Below, piece after piece: positions 37,236 to 46,443 of a DNA stretch of 64,000 bases. Both the position numbers and the translations under genes were made by a program. Location: positions 2,945,722-3,009,721 of the forward strand of contig NZ_CP141615.1 of assembly GCF_035593305.1 (NCBI RefSeq). The letters are read 5' to 3'. The stretch's first letter is position 1. Every line of letters begins with the position of its first letter. The notes beneath the pieces are model-generated. The model was given only the letters and a program-made list of their open reading frames with translations. It made no database searches and had not been told where the DNA came from. The DNA comes from Limnochorda sp. L945t. GTDB taxonomy: Bacteria > Bacillota > Limnochordia > Limnochordales > Geochordaceae.

Positions 37236-38504
37236 ATGACCACGACGGAGGACCTCGACCCGGTGATCGGCGAGGTGGACCCCGAGATCGCGCAGGCCCT
37301 TCGCGACGAGTTGCGACGGCAAGAGGATGGCCTGGAGCTCATCGCCTCCGAAAACTACGCGAGCCCCGCCGTCATGCGGGCCCAGGGTAGCGTGCTCACC
37401 AACAAGTACGCGGAGGGGCTGCCGGGGCGGCGCTATTACGGCGGGTGCGAGTTCGTCGACGTGGCCGAGCGGCTGGCCATCGAGCGGGCGAAGGCTCTCT
37501 TCGGAGCCGATCACGTCAACGTCCAGCCCCACTCCGGGGCACAGGCCAACGCGGCGGTCTACTTCGCGGCGCTCAAGCCCGGGGACACGGTGCTCGGGAT
37601 GAGCCTGGCCCACGGCGGGCACCTCACCCACGGGAGCCCCATCAACCTGTCGGGGGCCTGGTTCCGGTTCGTGCATTACGGCGTTTCTCCGCAAACGGAG
37701 CGCCTCGACTACGACGAGATCGGCACCCTGGCCCGCCAGCACCGGCCCAAGATGATCGTGGCCGGCGCGAGCGCCTACCCGAGGGTCATCGACTTCGCGG
37801 CGCTGAGAGCCATCGCCGACGAGGTCGGGGCCGTGTTGATGGTCGACATGGCCCACATCGCCGGGCTGGTGGCGGCGGGGCTGCACCCGAGCCCCATCCC
37901 GGTCTCCCAGTACGTCACCACCACCACCCACAAGACCTTGCGGGGGCCGCGAGGTGGGCTCATCTTCTGCCAGGCGGAGTACGCCAAGGCCGTCGACCGG
38001 GCGGTCTTCCCCGGCATGCAGGGCGGGCCTCTGATGCACGTCATCGCGGCCAAGGCGGTGGCGCTCAAGGAGGCGCTGGCGCCGGAGTTCAAGGCATACC
38101 AGCGTCAGGTCGTGGCCAACGCGGCGGCGCTGGCGGACGCGTTGATGGAGCGGGGGTACAGGTTGGTCTCGGGCGGGACGGACAACCACCTGATGCTGGT
38201 CGACGTGCAGCGCTCTCGAGGCCTCACGGGCAAGGATGCCGAGCGGCTGCTGGAGGAGGCCGGCCTTACCGTCAACAAGAACGCCATACCGTTCGATCCG
38301 CAGCCGCCGGCGGTAGCGAGCGGGATCCGCATCGGCACGCCGGCGATCACGACGAGAGGCCTCAGGCAAGCCGAGATGGCGCAGATCGCGGTCTGGATCG
38401 ACGAGGTCTTGAGCCATCCCGGCGACGAGGCGGTGCGCAGGCGGGTTCGCGGCGAGGTGCGCGAGCTTTGCCGGGCGTTTCCGGTGTACCGCAGCGGGTT
38501 GTAG
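37236..38504 (+). CDS. glyA: serine hydroxymethyltransferase
   Basis: 422 residues. [40 protein letters not shown], the PLP lysine in [14 protein letters not shown], and a normal C-terminus. It interconverts serine and glycine, feeding one-carbon folate metabolism. ATG 37236 was preferred; a TTG at 37212 would add eight residues. Confidence 0.96.
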   Translation: MTTTEDLDPVIGEVDPEIAQALRDELRRQEDGLELIASENYASPAVMRAQGSVLTNKYAEGLPGRRYYGGCEFVDVAERLAIERAKALFGADHVNVQPHSGAQANAAVYFAALKPGDTVLGMSLAHGGHLTHGSPINLSGAWFRFVHYGVSPQTERLDYDEIGTLARQHRPKMIVAGASAYPRVIDFAALRAIADEVGAVLMVDMAHIAGLVAAGLHPSPIPVSQYVTTTTHKTLRGPRGGLIFCQAEYAKAVDRAVFPGMQGGPLMHVIAAKAVALKEALAPEFKAYQRQVVANAAALADALMERGYRLVSGGTDNHLMLVDVQRSRGLTGKDAERLLEEAGLTVNKNAIPFDPQPPAVASGIRIGTPAITTRGLRQAEMAQIAVWIDEVLSHPGDEAVRRRVRGEVRELCRAFPVYRSGL

Positions 38505-38557
38505 CGGGAGAAGCGGTGGTGGGGTCAGGAGCACGCGGGGTAAGGCCAACGACGGGA

Positions 38558-38581
38558 GGGCGCAGGAGGGCGCCCCTTTTT
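38558..38581 (+). terminator. intrinsic terminator after glyA
   Basis: GGGCGC and GCGCCC arms (6-base loop) are followed by CTTTTT, 54 bp after the glyA stop. It separates glyA from the por operon. Confidence 0.75.
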
Positions 38582-38591
38582 ATGGGAAGAT

Positions 38592-38609
38592 TTGTGAACG
38601 GTTTCACAA
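38592..38609. promoter_or_regulatory. Rex operator of the por operon
   Basis: TTGTGAACGGTTTCACAA is an exact match to the Rex consensus TTGTGAA-N4-TTCACAA. A -10-like TATAAA lies 12 bp downstream at 38621-38626, so Rex bound here would cover the -35 region. Rex releases DNA at high NADH/NAD+, which would induce pyruvate:ferredoxin oxidoreductase under reducing conditions. Confidence 0.8.
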
Positions 38610-38728
38610 TGTAGCAACAGTATAAACCCGAGCCCGATGGCGGCATGGGGAGCCGGCACCCGCGAGGAGCGGAGCCCGGCAGGGCTGCTACCGTCCGGGA
38701 TCGGTATGGGGGAGGAGTTGGCTGGTAG

Positions 38729-39304
38729 ATGCTCGAGATCCGTTGGCACGGCCGGGGCGGGCAGGGTGCCAAGACGGCCGCCTTCCTGCTGGGGGAGGCG
38801 CTGGCCACCACCGGCAAGTACGTGCAGGCCTTTCCGGAGTACGGGCCGGAGCGGACCGGTGCGCCGGTGGTCGCTTACGACCGGGTGTCGGACGAGCCCA
38901 TCCGGGTTCACTCACCGGTTACCACCCCGCGCTACGTCGTGGTGCTGGACCTGACGCTGGCCGCAGCGGTCGACCTGGCGGCGGGGGTGCCGGACGACGG
39001 GATGATCCTGGTCAACACGGGCAAGGCTCCGGACGAGGTGCGCCGCACGCTCAAGCTGGACGGGCGCCCCATCCGGGTGCTGACCGTGGATGCCCACCGC
39101 ATCTCGCTCCAGACCCTCAAACGCTCCATTCCCAACACGCCCATGCTGGGCGCGCTGGTGAAGGCGGCCGAGTTGCTTCCCAGGGAGCAGTTCATGCAGG
39201 CGATGCGGGACAACCTCAGCCACAAATTCCACGGGCGGCCGCACCTGGTGGAGGCCAACATGGCCGCCATCGAGCAGGCCTACGAGGAGGTTGCAGCACG
39301 ATGA
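38729..39304 (+). CDS. porC: pyruvate:ferredoxin oxidoreductase gamma subunit
   Basis: 191 residues. IRWHGRGGQGAKTAAFLLGE and FPEYGPERTGAPV are the gamma-domain (POR) motifs. It is part of the four-subunit enzyme that oxidises pyruvate to acetyl-CoA and CO2 with ferredoxin. First gene of porC-porD-porA-porB, overlapping porD by ATGA. GGAGGAG lies about a dozen bases before the ATG. The substrate could be another 2-oxoacid; the family does not decide it from this subunit. Confidence 0.92.
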   Translation: MLEIRWHGRGGQGAKTAAFLLGEALATTGKYVQAFPEYGPERTGAPVVAYDRVSDEPIRVHSPVTTPRYVVVLDLTLAAAVDLAAGVPDDGMILVNTGKAPDEVRRTLKLDGRPIRVLTVDAHRISLQTLKRSIPNTPMLGALVKAAELLPREQFMQAMRDNLSHKFHGRPHLVEANMAAIEQAYEEVAAR

Positions 39305-39639
39305 GCGTCGTGAAAAAGACGATGCCTGCCGAGAAGGAGGCGAGTGTCACCCTGCCCTGGACCCGGATGGCGGAGGGAGGATTGGTGCCGCGCGGCGGCA
39401 CGGCCGCCTCCGTACGTACCGGCGCGTGGCGGACCGGCCAGATGCCCGTCCTCGACCTCGAGGCCTGCATCCACTGCCTGCGCTGCTGGATCTGGTGCCC
39501 GGACAGCGCCGTCCTGCTCGATGGCGAGAAGGTTTCCGGGATCGACTACGACCACTGCAAAGGCTGCGGCATCTGTGCCCAGGTCTGCCCGCCCAAGGTG
39601 CACGCCATCCAGATGGTTGCCGAGGAGGTCGAGGGCTGA
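39301..39639 (+). CDS. porD: pyruvate:ferredoxin oxidoreductase delta (ferredoxin) subunit
   Basis: 112 residues. Two [4Fe-4S] motifs are complete: CIHCLRCWIWCPD and CKGCGICAQVCPP. They form the electron exit of the complex. The N-terminal 50 residues precede the ferredoxin fold, as in PorD. Starts inside the porC stop and is followed one base later by porA. Confidence 0.93.
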   Translation: MSVVKKTMPAEKEASVTLPWTRMAEGGLVPRGGTAASVRTGAWRTGQMPVLDLEACIHCLRCWIWCPDSAVLLDGEKVSGIDYDHCKGCGICAQVCPPKVHAIQMVAEEVEG

Positions 39640-39640
39640 C

Positions 39641-40930
39641 ATGGGCGATTCCACTCACATGCCGGCCGGGAGGCGCCGTACGACGATGACGGGCGCCGAG
39701 GCGACGGCCGAGGCGATGCGGCAGATCCACCCCGACGTGGTGGCGGCCTATCCCATCACTCCCCAGACCGACATCGTGATGCGCTTCGCGCGCTTCGTCT
39801 CCGACGGGGTCGTGCAGACCGAGTTCGTGCCGGTCGAGAGCGAGCATTCGGCCATCAGTGCCGTGCTGGGCGCGTCGGCGGCAGGCGCCCGGGCGATGAC
39901 CGCGACGTCCGGCCCGGGGTTTGCCCTCATGCACGAGATCCTGTACGTGGTGGCGGGGTACCGGCTGCCCGTGGTGATGCCCGTGGCCAACCGGGCGCTC
40001 TCGGGCCCCATCAACATCCACGGCGACCACAGCGACACCATGGGGTCGCGGGATGCGGGCTGGATCCAGATCTTTTCCGAAAACGCCCAGGAGGCGTATG
40101 ACAACCTCATCCAGGCCGTCCGGATCGCCGAGCACCCGTCGGTCCGGCTTCCCGTGATGGTCACGCAGGACGGCTTCATCATCACGCACGGGATGGAGAT
40201 CGTCGAGACGCTCGCGGACGAGGAGGTCCGGCAGTTCGTCGGCACCTACGAGCCGGAGCGCTCCCTGCTCGACGTCGACCACCCGATGACCGTGGGCGCC
40301 CTGGCCCTGCAAAACAGCTACTTCGAGCTCAAGCGGCAGCTGGCAGAGGCGATGGCCGCCTCCCGGCGGATCATCGCGGACGTGGGAGAGGCCTTCGGGC
40401 GGTTGAGCGGGCGTTACTACGGCCTGACCGAGAGCTACCGGATGGAGGATGCCGAGCTCGCGATCCTGGCCCTGGGCTCGACGGCCGGCACGGCCAAGGT
40501 CGTCGTCGACGAGCTGCGCGCCAGGGGCCAGAAGGTGGGGCTCGTGAAGGTACGGGTCTTCCGGCCGTTCCCTGCGGCACACCTGCGGGATCTGCTTCGC
40601 CACGTGCGGGCGCTCGCGGTCCTGGATCGTTCCGACGGGTACGCCGGCATGGGCGGGCCGGTGTTCGCCGAGGTCAAGGCGGCGTTGTACGGGTTACCCC
40701 AGGGGCCGGTGATCACCAACTACGTCTACGGGTTGGGCGGCCGCGACATCACCCCGGAAATGATCGAGTCGGTTTACGCCGACCTGGGCGAACTGGCGCG
40801 CCGGGCGTCGAAGGAGCCCGAGCGGGTCGTCGCCGAAGCGGCTCTGACGCCGCACTACCTGGGAGTGCGCGAGCCGGACGGCGCCCTCATCAGCGCGCTG
40901 GGCGCCCTGCAGCTAAACGGTGAGAGGTGA
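39641..40930 (+). CDS. porA: pyruvate:ferredoxin oxidoreductase alpha subunit
   Basis: 429 residues. GAEATAEAMRQIHPDVVAAY and PITPQTDIVMRFA begin the pyrimidine-binding TPP domain; MTATSGPGFALMHEI and VMPVANRALSGPINIHGDHS are substrate-side motifs of pyruvate-type enzymes. GAGGAGG lies before the ATG. Together with porB it forms the TPP active site. Confidence 0.94.
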   Translation: MGDSTHMPAGRRRTTMTGAEATAEAMRQIHPDVVAAYPITPQTDIVMRFARFVSDGVVQTEFVPVESEHSAISAVLGASAAGARAMTATSGPGFALMHEILYVVAGYRLPVVMPVANRALSGPINIHGDHSDTMGSRDAGWIQIFSENAQEAYDNLIQAVRIAEHPSVRLPVMVTQDGFIITHGMEIVETLADEEVRQFVGTYEPERSLLDVDHPMTVGALALQNSYFELKRQLAEAMAASRRIIADVGEAFGRLSGRYYGLTESYRMEDAELAILALGSTAGTAKVVVDELRARGQKVGLVKVRVFRPFPAAHLRDLLRHVRALAVLDRSDGYAGMGGPVFAEVKAALYGLPQGPVITNYVYGLGGRDITPEMIESVYADLGELARRASKEPERVVAEAALTPHYLGVREPDGALISALGALQLNGER

Positions 40931-40939
40931 GATCGAAAG

Positions 40940-41863
40940 ATGCCCACGCTCAAGCAACTGGCGCGCCGGCCCAACCCGCTCACGGGGGGTCATAGCGCGT
41001 GCGCGGGCTGTGGCTTCCCACAGGCAATCCGGCTGGTGCTGATGTCCATCGAGGAACCGGTGGTGGTCGCAGGCGCCACGGGATGCATGGAAGTCACCAC
41101 GACCACGTATCCCAACACCGCGTGGAACGTCCCGTTCATCCACAACGCGTTCGAGAACGCCGCGGCGACCATCTCCGGCGTGGAGGCGGCTTACAAGGCT
41201 TTGGTGCGCCGGGGCAAGATCAACAAGCCGATCCGCTTTGTCGCCTTCGGCGGGGACGGCGGGACCTACGACATCGGGCTGCAGGCGCTCTCGGGAGCGG
41301 CCGAGCGCGGCCACCGCTTCTTGTACGTGTGCTACGACAACCAGGCGTACATGAACACCGGGATCCAGCGCTCGGGCGCCACGCCCTTCGGTGCCTCCAC
41401 CACGACCACCCCGGCCGGCGAGGTGGTCCCCGGCAAGCAGCAGCGGCGCAAGGACATGGCGGCCATCATGGCGGCGCACAACATTCCCTATGTCGCCCAG
41501 ACCACCATCGCTCACTGGCAGGACCTCACCCGCAAGGTGCAGCGGGCGATGCAGGTGGACGGCCCCGCTTACCTCAACGTGCTGGCACCTTGCCGCTTGG
41601 GGTGGGGCACCGATCCGGCGATGACCATCCATCTGTGCGAGCTGGCAGCCGATACATGTGCCTGGCCGCTCTTCGAGGTGGACCACGGCAAGTGGAAGGT
41701 CACGTACACGCCGAAAACCAAGCTGCCCATCGAGGAGTACCTGAAGCCGCAAGAGCGGTTCCGCCACGTCTTCCAGGATTCTACGGGAGGGCTGTTGGCG
41801 GCGATCCAAAAAGACGTCGACGAGCAGTGGCAAGCCCTGCTGGCCAGGGCCGGCCAGACTTGA
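40940..41863 (+). CDS. porB: pyruvate:ferredoxin oxidoreductase beta subunit
   Basis: 307 residues. Cysteines CAGCG, GCMEV and CRLGWG bind the proximal [4Fe-4S] cluster; GGDGGTYDIGLQALSGAAER with the later DNQAYMNTG is the TPP-pyrophosphate motif. Last gene of the operon. Confidence 0.95.
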   Translation: MPTLKQLARRPNPLTGGHSACAGCGFPQAIRLVLMSIEEPVVVAGATGCMEVTTTTYPNTAWNVPFIHNAFENAAATISGVEAAYKALVRRGKINKPIRFVAFGGDGGTYDIGLQALSGAAERGHRFLYVCYDNQAYMNTGIQRSGATPFGASTTTTPAGEVVPGKQQRRKDMAAIMAAHNIPYVAQTTIAHWQDLTRKVQRAMQVDGPAYLNVLAPCRLGWGTDPAMTIHLCELAADTCAWPLFEVDHGKWKVTYTPKTKLPIEEYLKPQERFRHVFQDSTGGLLAAIQKDVDEQWQALLARAGQT

Positions 41864-41920
41864 GGTAGCCGGGCATGGCCGGAGGTGCGCCGGCCACGCC
41901 CGGGGCGCAACTCGCGAGGA

Positions 41921-41954
41921 CAACCGGGCCGGGCGCGATCGTCCGGCCCGGTTG
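41921..41954 (+). terminator. hairpin after the por operon
   Basis: A perfect 12-bp inverted repeat (CAACCGGGCCGG and its complement, 10-base loop) lies 58 bp after porB. No T-run follows, so it may terminate poorly or only protect the 3' end. The remainder of 41864-42062 shows no gene. Confidence 0.55.
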
Positions 41955-42062
41955 CTGCCGGGAAGCCGGCTGGTCTCCTTGAAGCGGTGCCGGCGAAGCG
42001 GTAAGATCGGCGCCGCCATCCGGCACGGGTGGCCCGGAGGGTGCAGGGAGGGTGGGCGGGTC

Positions 42063-43499
42063 GTGAAGCTGCCTCGGCCTCGGTGGCCGACCTACGGCGG
42101 GGGCCACCGGCTGAGACGCTCCCTTTTGTTTGCCAGCTACGAGGGGACGCTGGCGGCTGCCAGCGACAACTTCGGGCTTCCGTTCCTTCCTCTGTTCGCG
42201 GTGGCCATGGGCGCGTCGCCCCTACAGGTGAGCCTGGTCACGGCGATCCCCAACTTCGTGGCCAACGCCCTGCAGCTGCCGTTCGGGCGCCTGGCGGAGC
42301 GCACCGGGCAACGTAAGCGGTTGTGGCTGTTGGGAAACGGCGTGGTGCGCTTCGTGTGGGTGCCCATGGCGGCGTTGCCGTGGCTGGTGCGGGATCGCCG
42401 GCTGCTGATCATGGCCCTGCTTGCGCTGACCGCCGTGCGCGGGCTGGCCGCTGCCGCGGCGTTGCCCGCCTGGACCGCGTTGATGGCGGATCTGACGCGA
42501 CGCCAGTGGCGGGGGCACTACTTCGCCATCCGCAACATCCTGGCCAACCTGGTGGCACTGGCGGCCACGGTGACGGGAGGCTGGCTCATCGGCCGCCTGG
42601 GGTATCCCGCCGGGTACGCGGCGGTGTTCGGGGCGGCGTGGCTGGTCGGCGTCTTCTCGCTGCTCGTCATGCTGCCCGTGCACGACCCCTCGAGGGCGGG
42701 GCGCGCGGCCGCCCGGCAGCCGGGAGCGGAGGGGGCCGGGGCCTTGCCCCCGGCAGTGCCTTCCATGCCCCTGGAAACCGGCGGCGTTCGCCGGCCTCTG
42801 TTTCCCTCGGACCTGCTGGCCGGCGGGCCGCGGCGCTGGCGGTCGGAGGCCCCCGGGTTCTTCGAGTGGGCCGTGACGGCGTTCATCTGGAACGCGGCCG
42901 TCAACCTTCCCATGGCGCTGTTCCCCATCTACTTCACCAACGACCTTCACGGCAGCGCCAGCTTGTGGGGGATTTCCAACGGGGTCACCTTCCTCATGAC
43001 GGTGCTGGGCCAGCGGTACTGGGGGCGGCTGTGCGACACGACCGGGCAGCGGCCCGTCATGGTCTGGTCCGGGCTCTGGGCCGCGTTGTTGCCGCTGTGG
43101 TGGGCGATCATCCCGTCTCCCGAGTGGGTCGTCGCCATCAACGTGGTGGGCGGGTTTGGGTGGGCAGGCTTTAACCTGGCCGCCTTCAACCTCCTGCTCG
43201 AGGTGACGCCGGACAACCGCCGGCCTTCCTACGTGGCCGTCTTCAATCTCGGGGTGGGCATCGCCTCGTCGGTGGCCCCCATCCTGGGCGCCTGGGTGGC
43301 GGAGGCTATCGGCATTCCGGCGGTCATGGTCGCCTCGGGGGTGCTGCGGCTCGCCTCGCTGCTGCTGTTCTCCCGGTGGGGCGGGGTGCCGGTGCGATGG
43401 ATTCCGCTGCCCAAGAGCTCTTCGACGGTTGCCCGGTGGACGCAGCGGCCGGCCGGCTGGCGGCCGTCGCCCAGGGCCCGCCGCTCGCAGGCTCCGTGA
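42063..43499 (+). CDS. MFS transporter
   Basis: 478 residues from a GTG with GGGAGGG upstream. About twelve membrane segments; the loop between helices 2 and 3 reads GRLAERTGQRKRLWLLGNGV, and the central loop is long and hydrophilic (about 225-275). It resembles the other MFS gene at 32177 in its first half (paralogous start LLFASYEGTLAA versus SVLDGAFAQLMA). Substrate unknown. Confidence 0.8.
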   Translation: MKLPRPRWPTYGGGHRLRRSLLFASYEGTLAAASDNFGLPFLPLFAVAMGASPLQVSLVTAIPNFVANALQLPFGRLAERTGQRKRLWLLGNGVVRFVWVPMAALPWLVRDRRLLIMALLALTAVRGLAAAAALPAWTALMADLTRRQWRGHYFAIRNILANLVALAATVTGGWLIGRLGYPAGYAAVFGAAWLVGVFSLLVMLPVHDPSRAGRAAARQPGAEGAGALPPAVPSMPLETGGVRRPLFPSDLLAGGPRRWRSEAPGFFEWAVTAFIWNAAVNLPMALFPIYFTNDLHGSASLWGISNGVTFLMTVLGQRYWGRLCDTTGQRPVMVWSGLWAALLPLWWAIIPSPEWVVAINVVGGFGWAGFNLAAFNLLLEVTPDNRRPSYVAVFNLGVGIASSVAPILGAWVAEAIGIPAVMVASGVLRLASLLLFSRWGGVPVRWIPLPKSSSTVARWTQRPAGWRPSPRARRSQAP

Positions 43500-43509
43500 G
43501 CGGCCGCCG

Positions 43510-43540
43510 TGGACAGGCCCCCGGATCTCGGTGGTAGACT
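43510..43540 (+). promoter_or_regulatory. putative serS promoter
   Basis: TGGACA (43510) and an extended -10, TGG then TAGACT (43532-43540), 19-base spacer. The same extended -10 TAGACT is used before tRNA-Ser(GCU). Confidence 0.4.
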
Positions 43541-43624
43541 GGGAAACGAAGCACGGACGGCCCCGCCGGCGGGTGCAGGCGGTACGGCCGGCGAGGGTAG
43601 CCCGAGGTGCGAGGTGCAGCTTTC

Positions 43625-44911
43625 GTGCTGGATCTGAAATGGGTACGGGCCAACCCGGACCGGGTGCGGGAGTCGCTGCAAAGGCGTGGGGCGGACGAGG
43701 GGCTGCTCGATCAGCTGCTGGCCCTCGACGAGCAGTGGCGTTCGTCGCTGGTGGAGCTCGAGGCGCTGCGAGCGAGACGGCGCCAGGAGTCCGAGGAGGT
43801 CGGGCGGCTCAAGCGCGAAGGACGCAACGCCGAGGCCGACGAGAAAGCGGCCGGCGTGCGCCAGCTGGGAGAGCGGCTGGATGCGCTCGAGGAGCAGACC
43901 CGCCGCCTGGACGAGCAGGTCCAGCAGCTCCTGCTGACGATACCCAACGTCCCCCACGAGTCGGTGCCGATTGGCCGCAGCGAGGACGACAACGTGGAGG
44001 TACGGCGGTGGGGCGAGGTCCGGGAGTTTGGCTTCGAGCCGAGGCCGCACTGGGAGCTCGGCGCGCAGCTCGACATCCTGGACGGCCAGCGGGCAGCCAA
44101 AGTGACCGGGGCCCGCTTCTGGTTTCTCAAGGGGTTGGGAGCCAGGCTCAACCGGGCGCTCGTCGACTTCATGATCGACGTCCATACGCGAGAGCATGGC
44201 TACGTCGAGCTCTACCCGCCCTACCTGGTCAACCGCGACAGCGCCGTGGGCACCGGACAGCTGCCGAAGTTCGCGGAGGACATGTTCAAGGTGGAGGGGC
44301 TCGACTATTTCCTGATTCCGACGGCCGAGGTGCCCGTGACCAACTACCATCGGGACGAGGTGCTGGACGCGCGGCAACTGCCCATCAAGTACGTGGCGTA
44401 CTCGGCGTGCTTTCGTAGCGAGGCCGGTGCGGCGGGGCGGGACACGCGGGGGCTCATCCGGGTCCACCAGTTCGACAAGGTCGAGCTCGTGAAATTCGTG
44501 CTGCCCGAGACCTCCTACGACGAACTGGAGTCGCTGGTCGAGGACGCCACCGACATCCTGCGGCGCCTCGAGCTTCCGTACCGGGTCGTGCAAATGTGCA
44601 CGGCCGACGTGGGCTTCGCGGCCGCGAAGAAGTACGACCCGGAGGTCTGGATGCCGAGCTACGGCCGTTACGTCGAGATCTCGTCGTGCAGCAACTTCGA
44701 GGCGTTCCAGGCGAGGCGGGCCAACATCCGTTTCCGGCGGGAGCCGGGGGCGCGGCCCGAGTTCGTGCACACGCTCAACGGGTCGGGCCTCGCGGTGGGG
44801 CGGACGGTGGCGGCCATCCTGGAGAACTACCAGAACGAGGACGGCACCGTCACCGTGCCCGACGCGCTGCGGCCGTACATGGGCGGCATCCGGAGGATTC
44901 CGCCGGAGTGA
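43625..44911 (+). CDS. serS: seryl-tRNA synthetase
   Basis: 428 residues from a GTG with GAGGTG eight bases upstream. An N-terminal coiled-coil arm (about residues 30-100) is followed by the class II core: motif 2 [20 protein letters not shown] and motif 3 [19 protein letters not shown]. It charges tRNA-Ser, and a tRNA-Ser gene lies 1.4 kb downstream. Confidence 0.97.
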   Translation: MLDLKWVRANPDRVRESLQRRGADEGLLDQLLALDEQWRSSLVELEALRARRRQESEEVGRLKREGRNAEADEKAAGVRQLGERLDALEEQTRRLDEQVQQLLLTIPNVPHESVPIGRSEDDNVEVRRWGEVREFGFEPRPHWELGAQLDILDGQRAAKVTGARFWFLKGLGARLNRALVDFMIDVHTREHGYVELYPPYLVNRDSAVGTGQLPKFAEDMFKVEGLDYFLIPTAEVPVTNYHRDEVLDARQLPIKYVAYSACFRSEAGAAGRDTRGLIRVHQFDKVELVKFVLPETSYDELESLVEDATDILRRLELPYRVVQMCTADVGFAAAKKYDPEVWMPSYGRYVEISSCSNFEAFQARRANIRFRREPGARPEFVHTLNGSGLAVGRTVAAILENYQNEDGTVTVPDALRPYMGGIRRIPPE

Positions 44912-44985
44912 GTCGTAGCGGCCGTTCTGCTCGCTCTCTCTCGACTTCGCAGGCCTGACCTCCCGTCGAGGCGGTGCGTCGCCGC

Positions 44986-45014
44986 TTGCTGCCCAAATGC
45001 CAGTTCGCTATGCT
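44986..45014 (+). promoter_or_regulatory. promoter of the endonuclease-like gene
   Basis: TTGCTG (44986) and TATGCT (45009-45014) with a 17-base spacer, 35 bp upstream of the start codon at 45049. Confidence 0.6.
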
Positions 45015-45048
45015 GTAGGCGAACGGGTGTTTGGATGGGGGTGTCGCG

Positions 45049-46035
45049 ATGCGGGCTGTCATGCCGCCTGGAGAACAGCGGCGCTTTCTTCGCCTGGTGA
45101 TGCAGCGCATTGGTGCACCGACGCTGCGCGTCGCAGCGGAACGGCTAAGTGTTTCGTTGCCCCGACTGCGGGGCTGGCACAAGGAGCACCGGGCGCTACC
45201 TGCCGAGTTCGTCGCCATGTGGTCGCGCACGTATGACGTTCCGGTGCCGCCGGGGGTCCGCTTCCGCCCGGAGAACGGCTTCCGTGACCCATGCCGAGGG
45301 GTTTCTCCGGCCGTAAAGGCACGAATCGAGGAGAAGGTCGAGAAGGTTCGCACAGCGATCGAGCGCTACCACTGGGGCGAAGGGATGTCGTTGGAAAAAC
45401 TCGGGCCCAAACTGGGATACAGCTCCGGTCGTTCGCTGCGGAACTTCTGCAAACAACACGGCATCCCCACCCGCAGCTTCCGCGAAGCGATGGAGCTTGC
45501 CAAGCGTCAGAAGACGTTCGGCCGTCCCCACACACCCGAAGTCCGCCAGCGCTTGAGCCAGTTGATGCACCAGCGCTACGCCAGTGGATGGGTTGCCACG
45601 GGGGGCCGGTGCAAGAAGCTTCGTTGCGAGTCGCCATATGCCGGCTCCGTCACCCTGGACGGAAACTGGGAGCTGTTGGTGGCGAGGTCCCTCGACAGGG
45701 CAGGAATCCCCTGGGTGCGCAACCGCAAGGGTTACCCGTACACCGGGAGGGATGGGAAACTTCATCGCTATTTCCCCGACTTCTACCTGCCTGAGCTGGA
45801 CCTGTTCTTGGAGGTCAAAGGCTACGTCGATCCAGCCTCGGCGCATAAGCTACGGTGTTTCCATGAGAGATATCCGGGGCGACTCGTGCTCCTGACGGGC
45901 AAACGGCTATTCAATGCCTTGGCGAAGGGTCAGGTGGACATCGTGGAAATACTGGAGGATGCGGTCGATGGCGTCCGGCAACGAAGCAGCCCACGGATGG
46001 CCGTCTCATCAGGTCAGCTGCAGGCTACCCGTTAG
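45049..46035 (+). CDS. putative PD-(D/E)XK / homing-endonuclease-like protein
   Basis: 328 residues from ATG 45049 (GGGGGTG upstream). The C-terminal part (about 205-300) has a nuclease-like core: GNWELLVARSLDRAGIPWVR, PDFYLPELDLFLEVKGY and LVLLTGKRLFNAL, the E...PD...ExK order of PD-(D/E)XK nucleases. The middle (HTPEVRQRLSQLMHQRYASG) resembles a NUMOD3-type DNA-binding helix, and the N-terminal half has HTH-like segments (LRVAAERLSVSLPRLRGWHK, MSLEKLGPKLGYSSGRSLRN). Such architecture fits freestanding homing endonucleases. It lies directly upstream of a tRNA-Ser gene. No intron is seen in that tRNA. Confidence 0.6.
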   Translation: MRAVMPPGEQRRFLRLVMQRIGAPTLRVAAERLSVSLPRLRGWHKEHRALPAEFVAMWSRTYDVPVPPGVRFRPENGFRDPCRGVSPAVKARIEEKVEKVRTAIERYHWGEGMSLEKLGPKLGYSSGRSLRNFCKQHGIPTRSFREAMELAKRQKTFGRPHTPEVRQRLSQLMHQRYASGWVATGGRCKKLRCESPYAGSVTLDGNWELLVARSLDRAGIPWVRNRKGYPYTGRDGKLHRYFPDFYLPELDLFLEVKGYVDPASAHKLRCFHERYPGRLVLLTGKRLFNALAKGQVDIVEILEDAVDGVRQRSSPRMAVSSGQLQATR

Positions 46036-46057
46036 GGAAGCCAGCATGCTCGCGACG

Positions 46058-46130
46058 AGAGGCCGCGCGGCTGGGCTTAACACCCACCCGGACGTCAGAA
46101 CCTGCGCCGGTAACTCTCGGCGCGGCCTCT
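46058..46130 (+). ncRNA. candidate structured RNA or terminator region
   Basis: An 11-bp closing stem (AGAGGCCGCGC, 46058-46068, with its complement at 46120-46130) encloses 51 bases that hold two smaller inverted repeats (GGG/CCC at 46073-46085; CCGG/CCGG at 46088-46110). A multibranched fold is thus possible. It follows the endonuclease-like gene. It could be a large terminator, an intron remnant or an RNA; there is no T-run. Confidence 0.3.
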
Positions 46131-46149
46131 GACCAGGACGTATGTTTGG

Positions 46150-46179
46150 TTGACATGCCGAAAACCCCAGTGCTAGACT
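46150..46179 (+). promoter_or_regulatory. promoter of tRNA-Ser(GCU)
   Basis: A perfect TTGACA (46150-46155), 18-base spacer, and an extended -10 (TGC then TAGACT, 46174-46179), about 95 bp upstream of the tRNA. The leader contains a small CCCCA/TGGGG hairpin. Confidence 0.75.
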
Positions 46180-46273
46180 AACGCCGTCCGCGCAAGCCCC
46201 GCACCATGCAAGCCTGAAAGCCCCACCAAGCTGGGGCCGGCCACGTACAGGAAATCGGGGCTGGCAAAATGTG

Positions 46274-46366
46274 GGAGCGGTCGCCTAGGGGTCTAGGGCG
46301 GCGGTTTGCTAAACCGCTGGGCGCCCAAAAGGCGCCTCGAGGGTTCAAATCCCTCCCGCTCCGCCA
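46274..46366 (+). tRNA. tRNA-Ser(GCU)
   Basis: Acceptor arms GGAGCGG and CCGCTCC pair over 7 bp. Anticodon GCT lies at 46308-46310 in the loop TTTGCTAAA. A long variable arm and the T-loop GGTTCAAATCC follow, and CCA is encoded (46364-46366). All features of a class II serine tRNA are present. It decodes AGC/AGU. Confidence 0.95.
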
Positions 46367-46443
46367 TTCTTTTTATTGCTCCTGTTTTCGCGGTGGTGTG
46401 TTTCCCGCAGCGCCGACGGCCAGACGGATTGGCCTGGCCTCTG

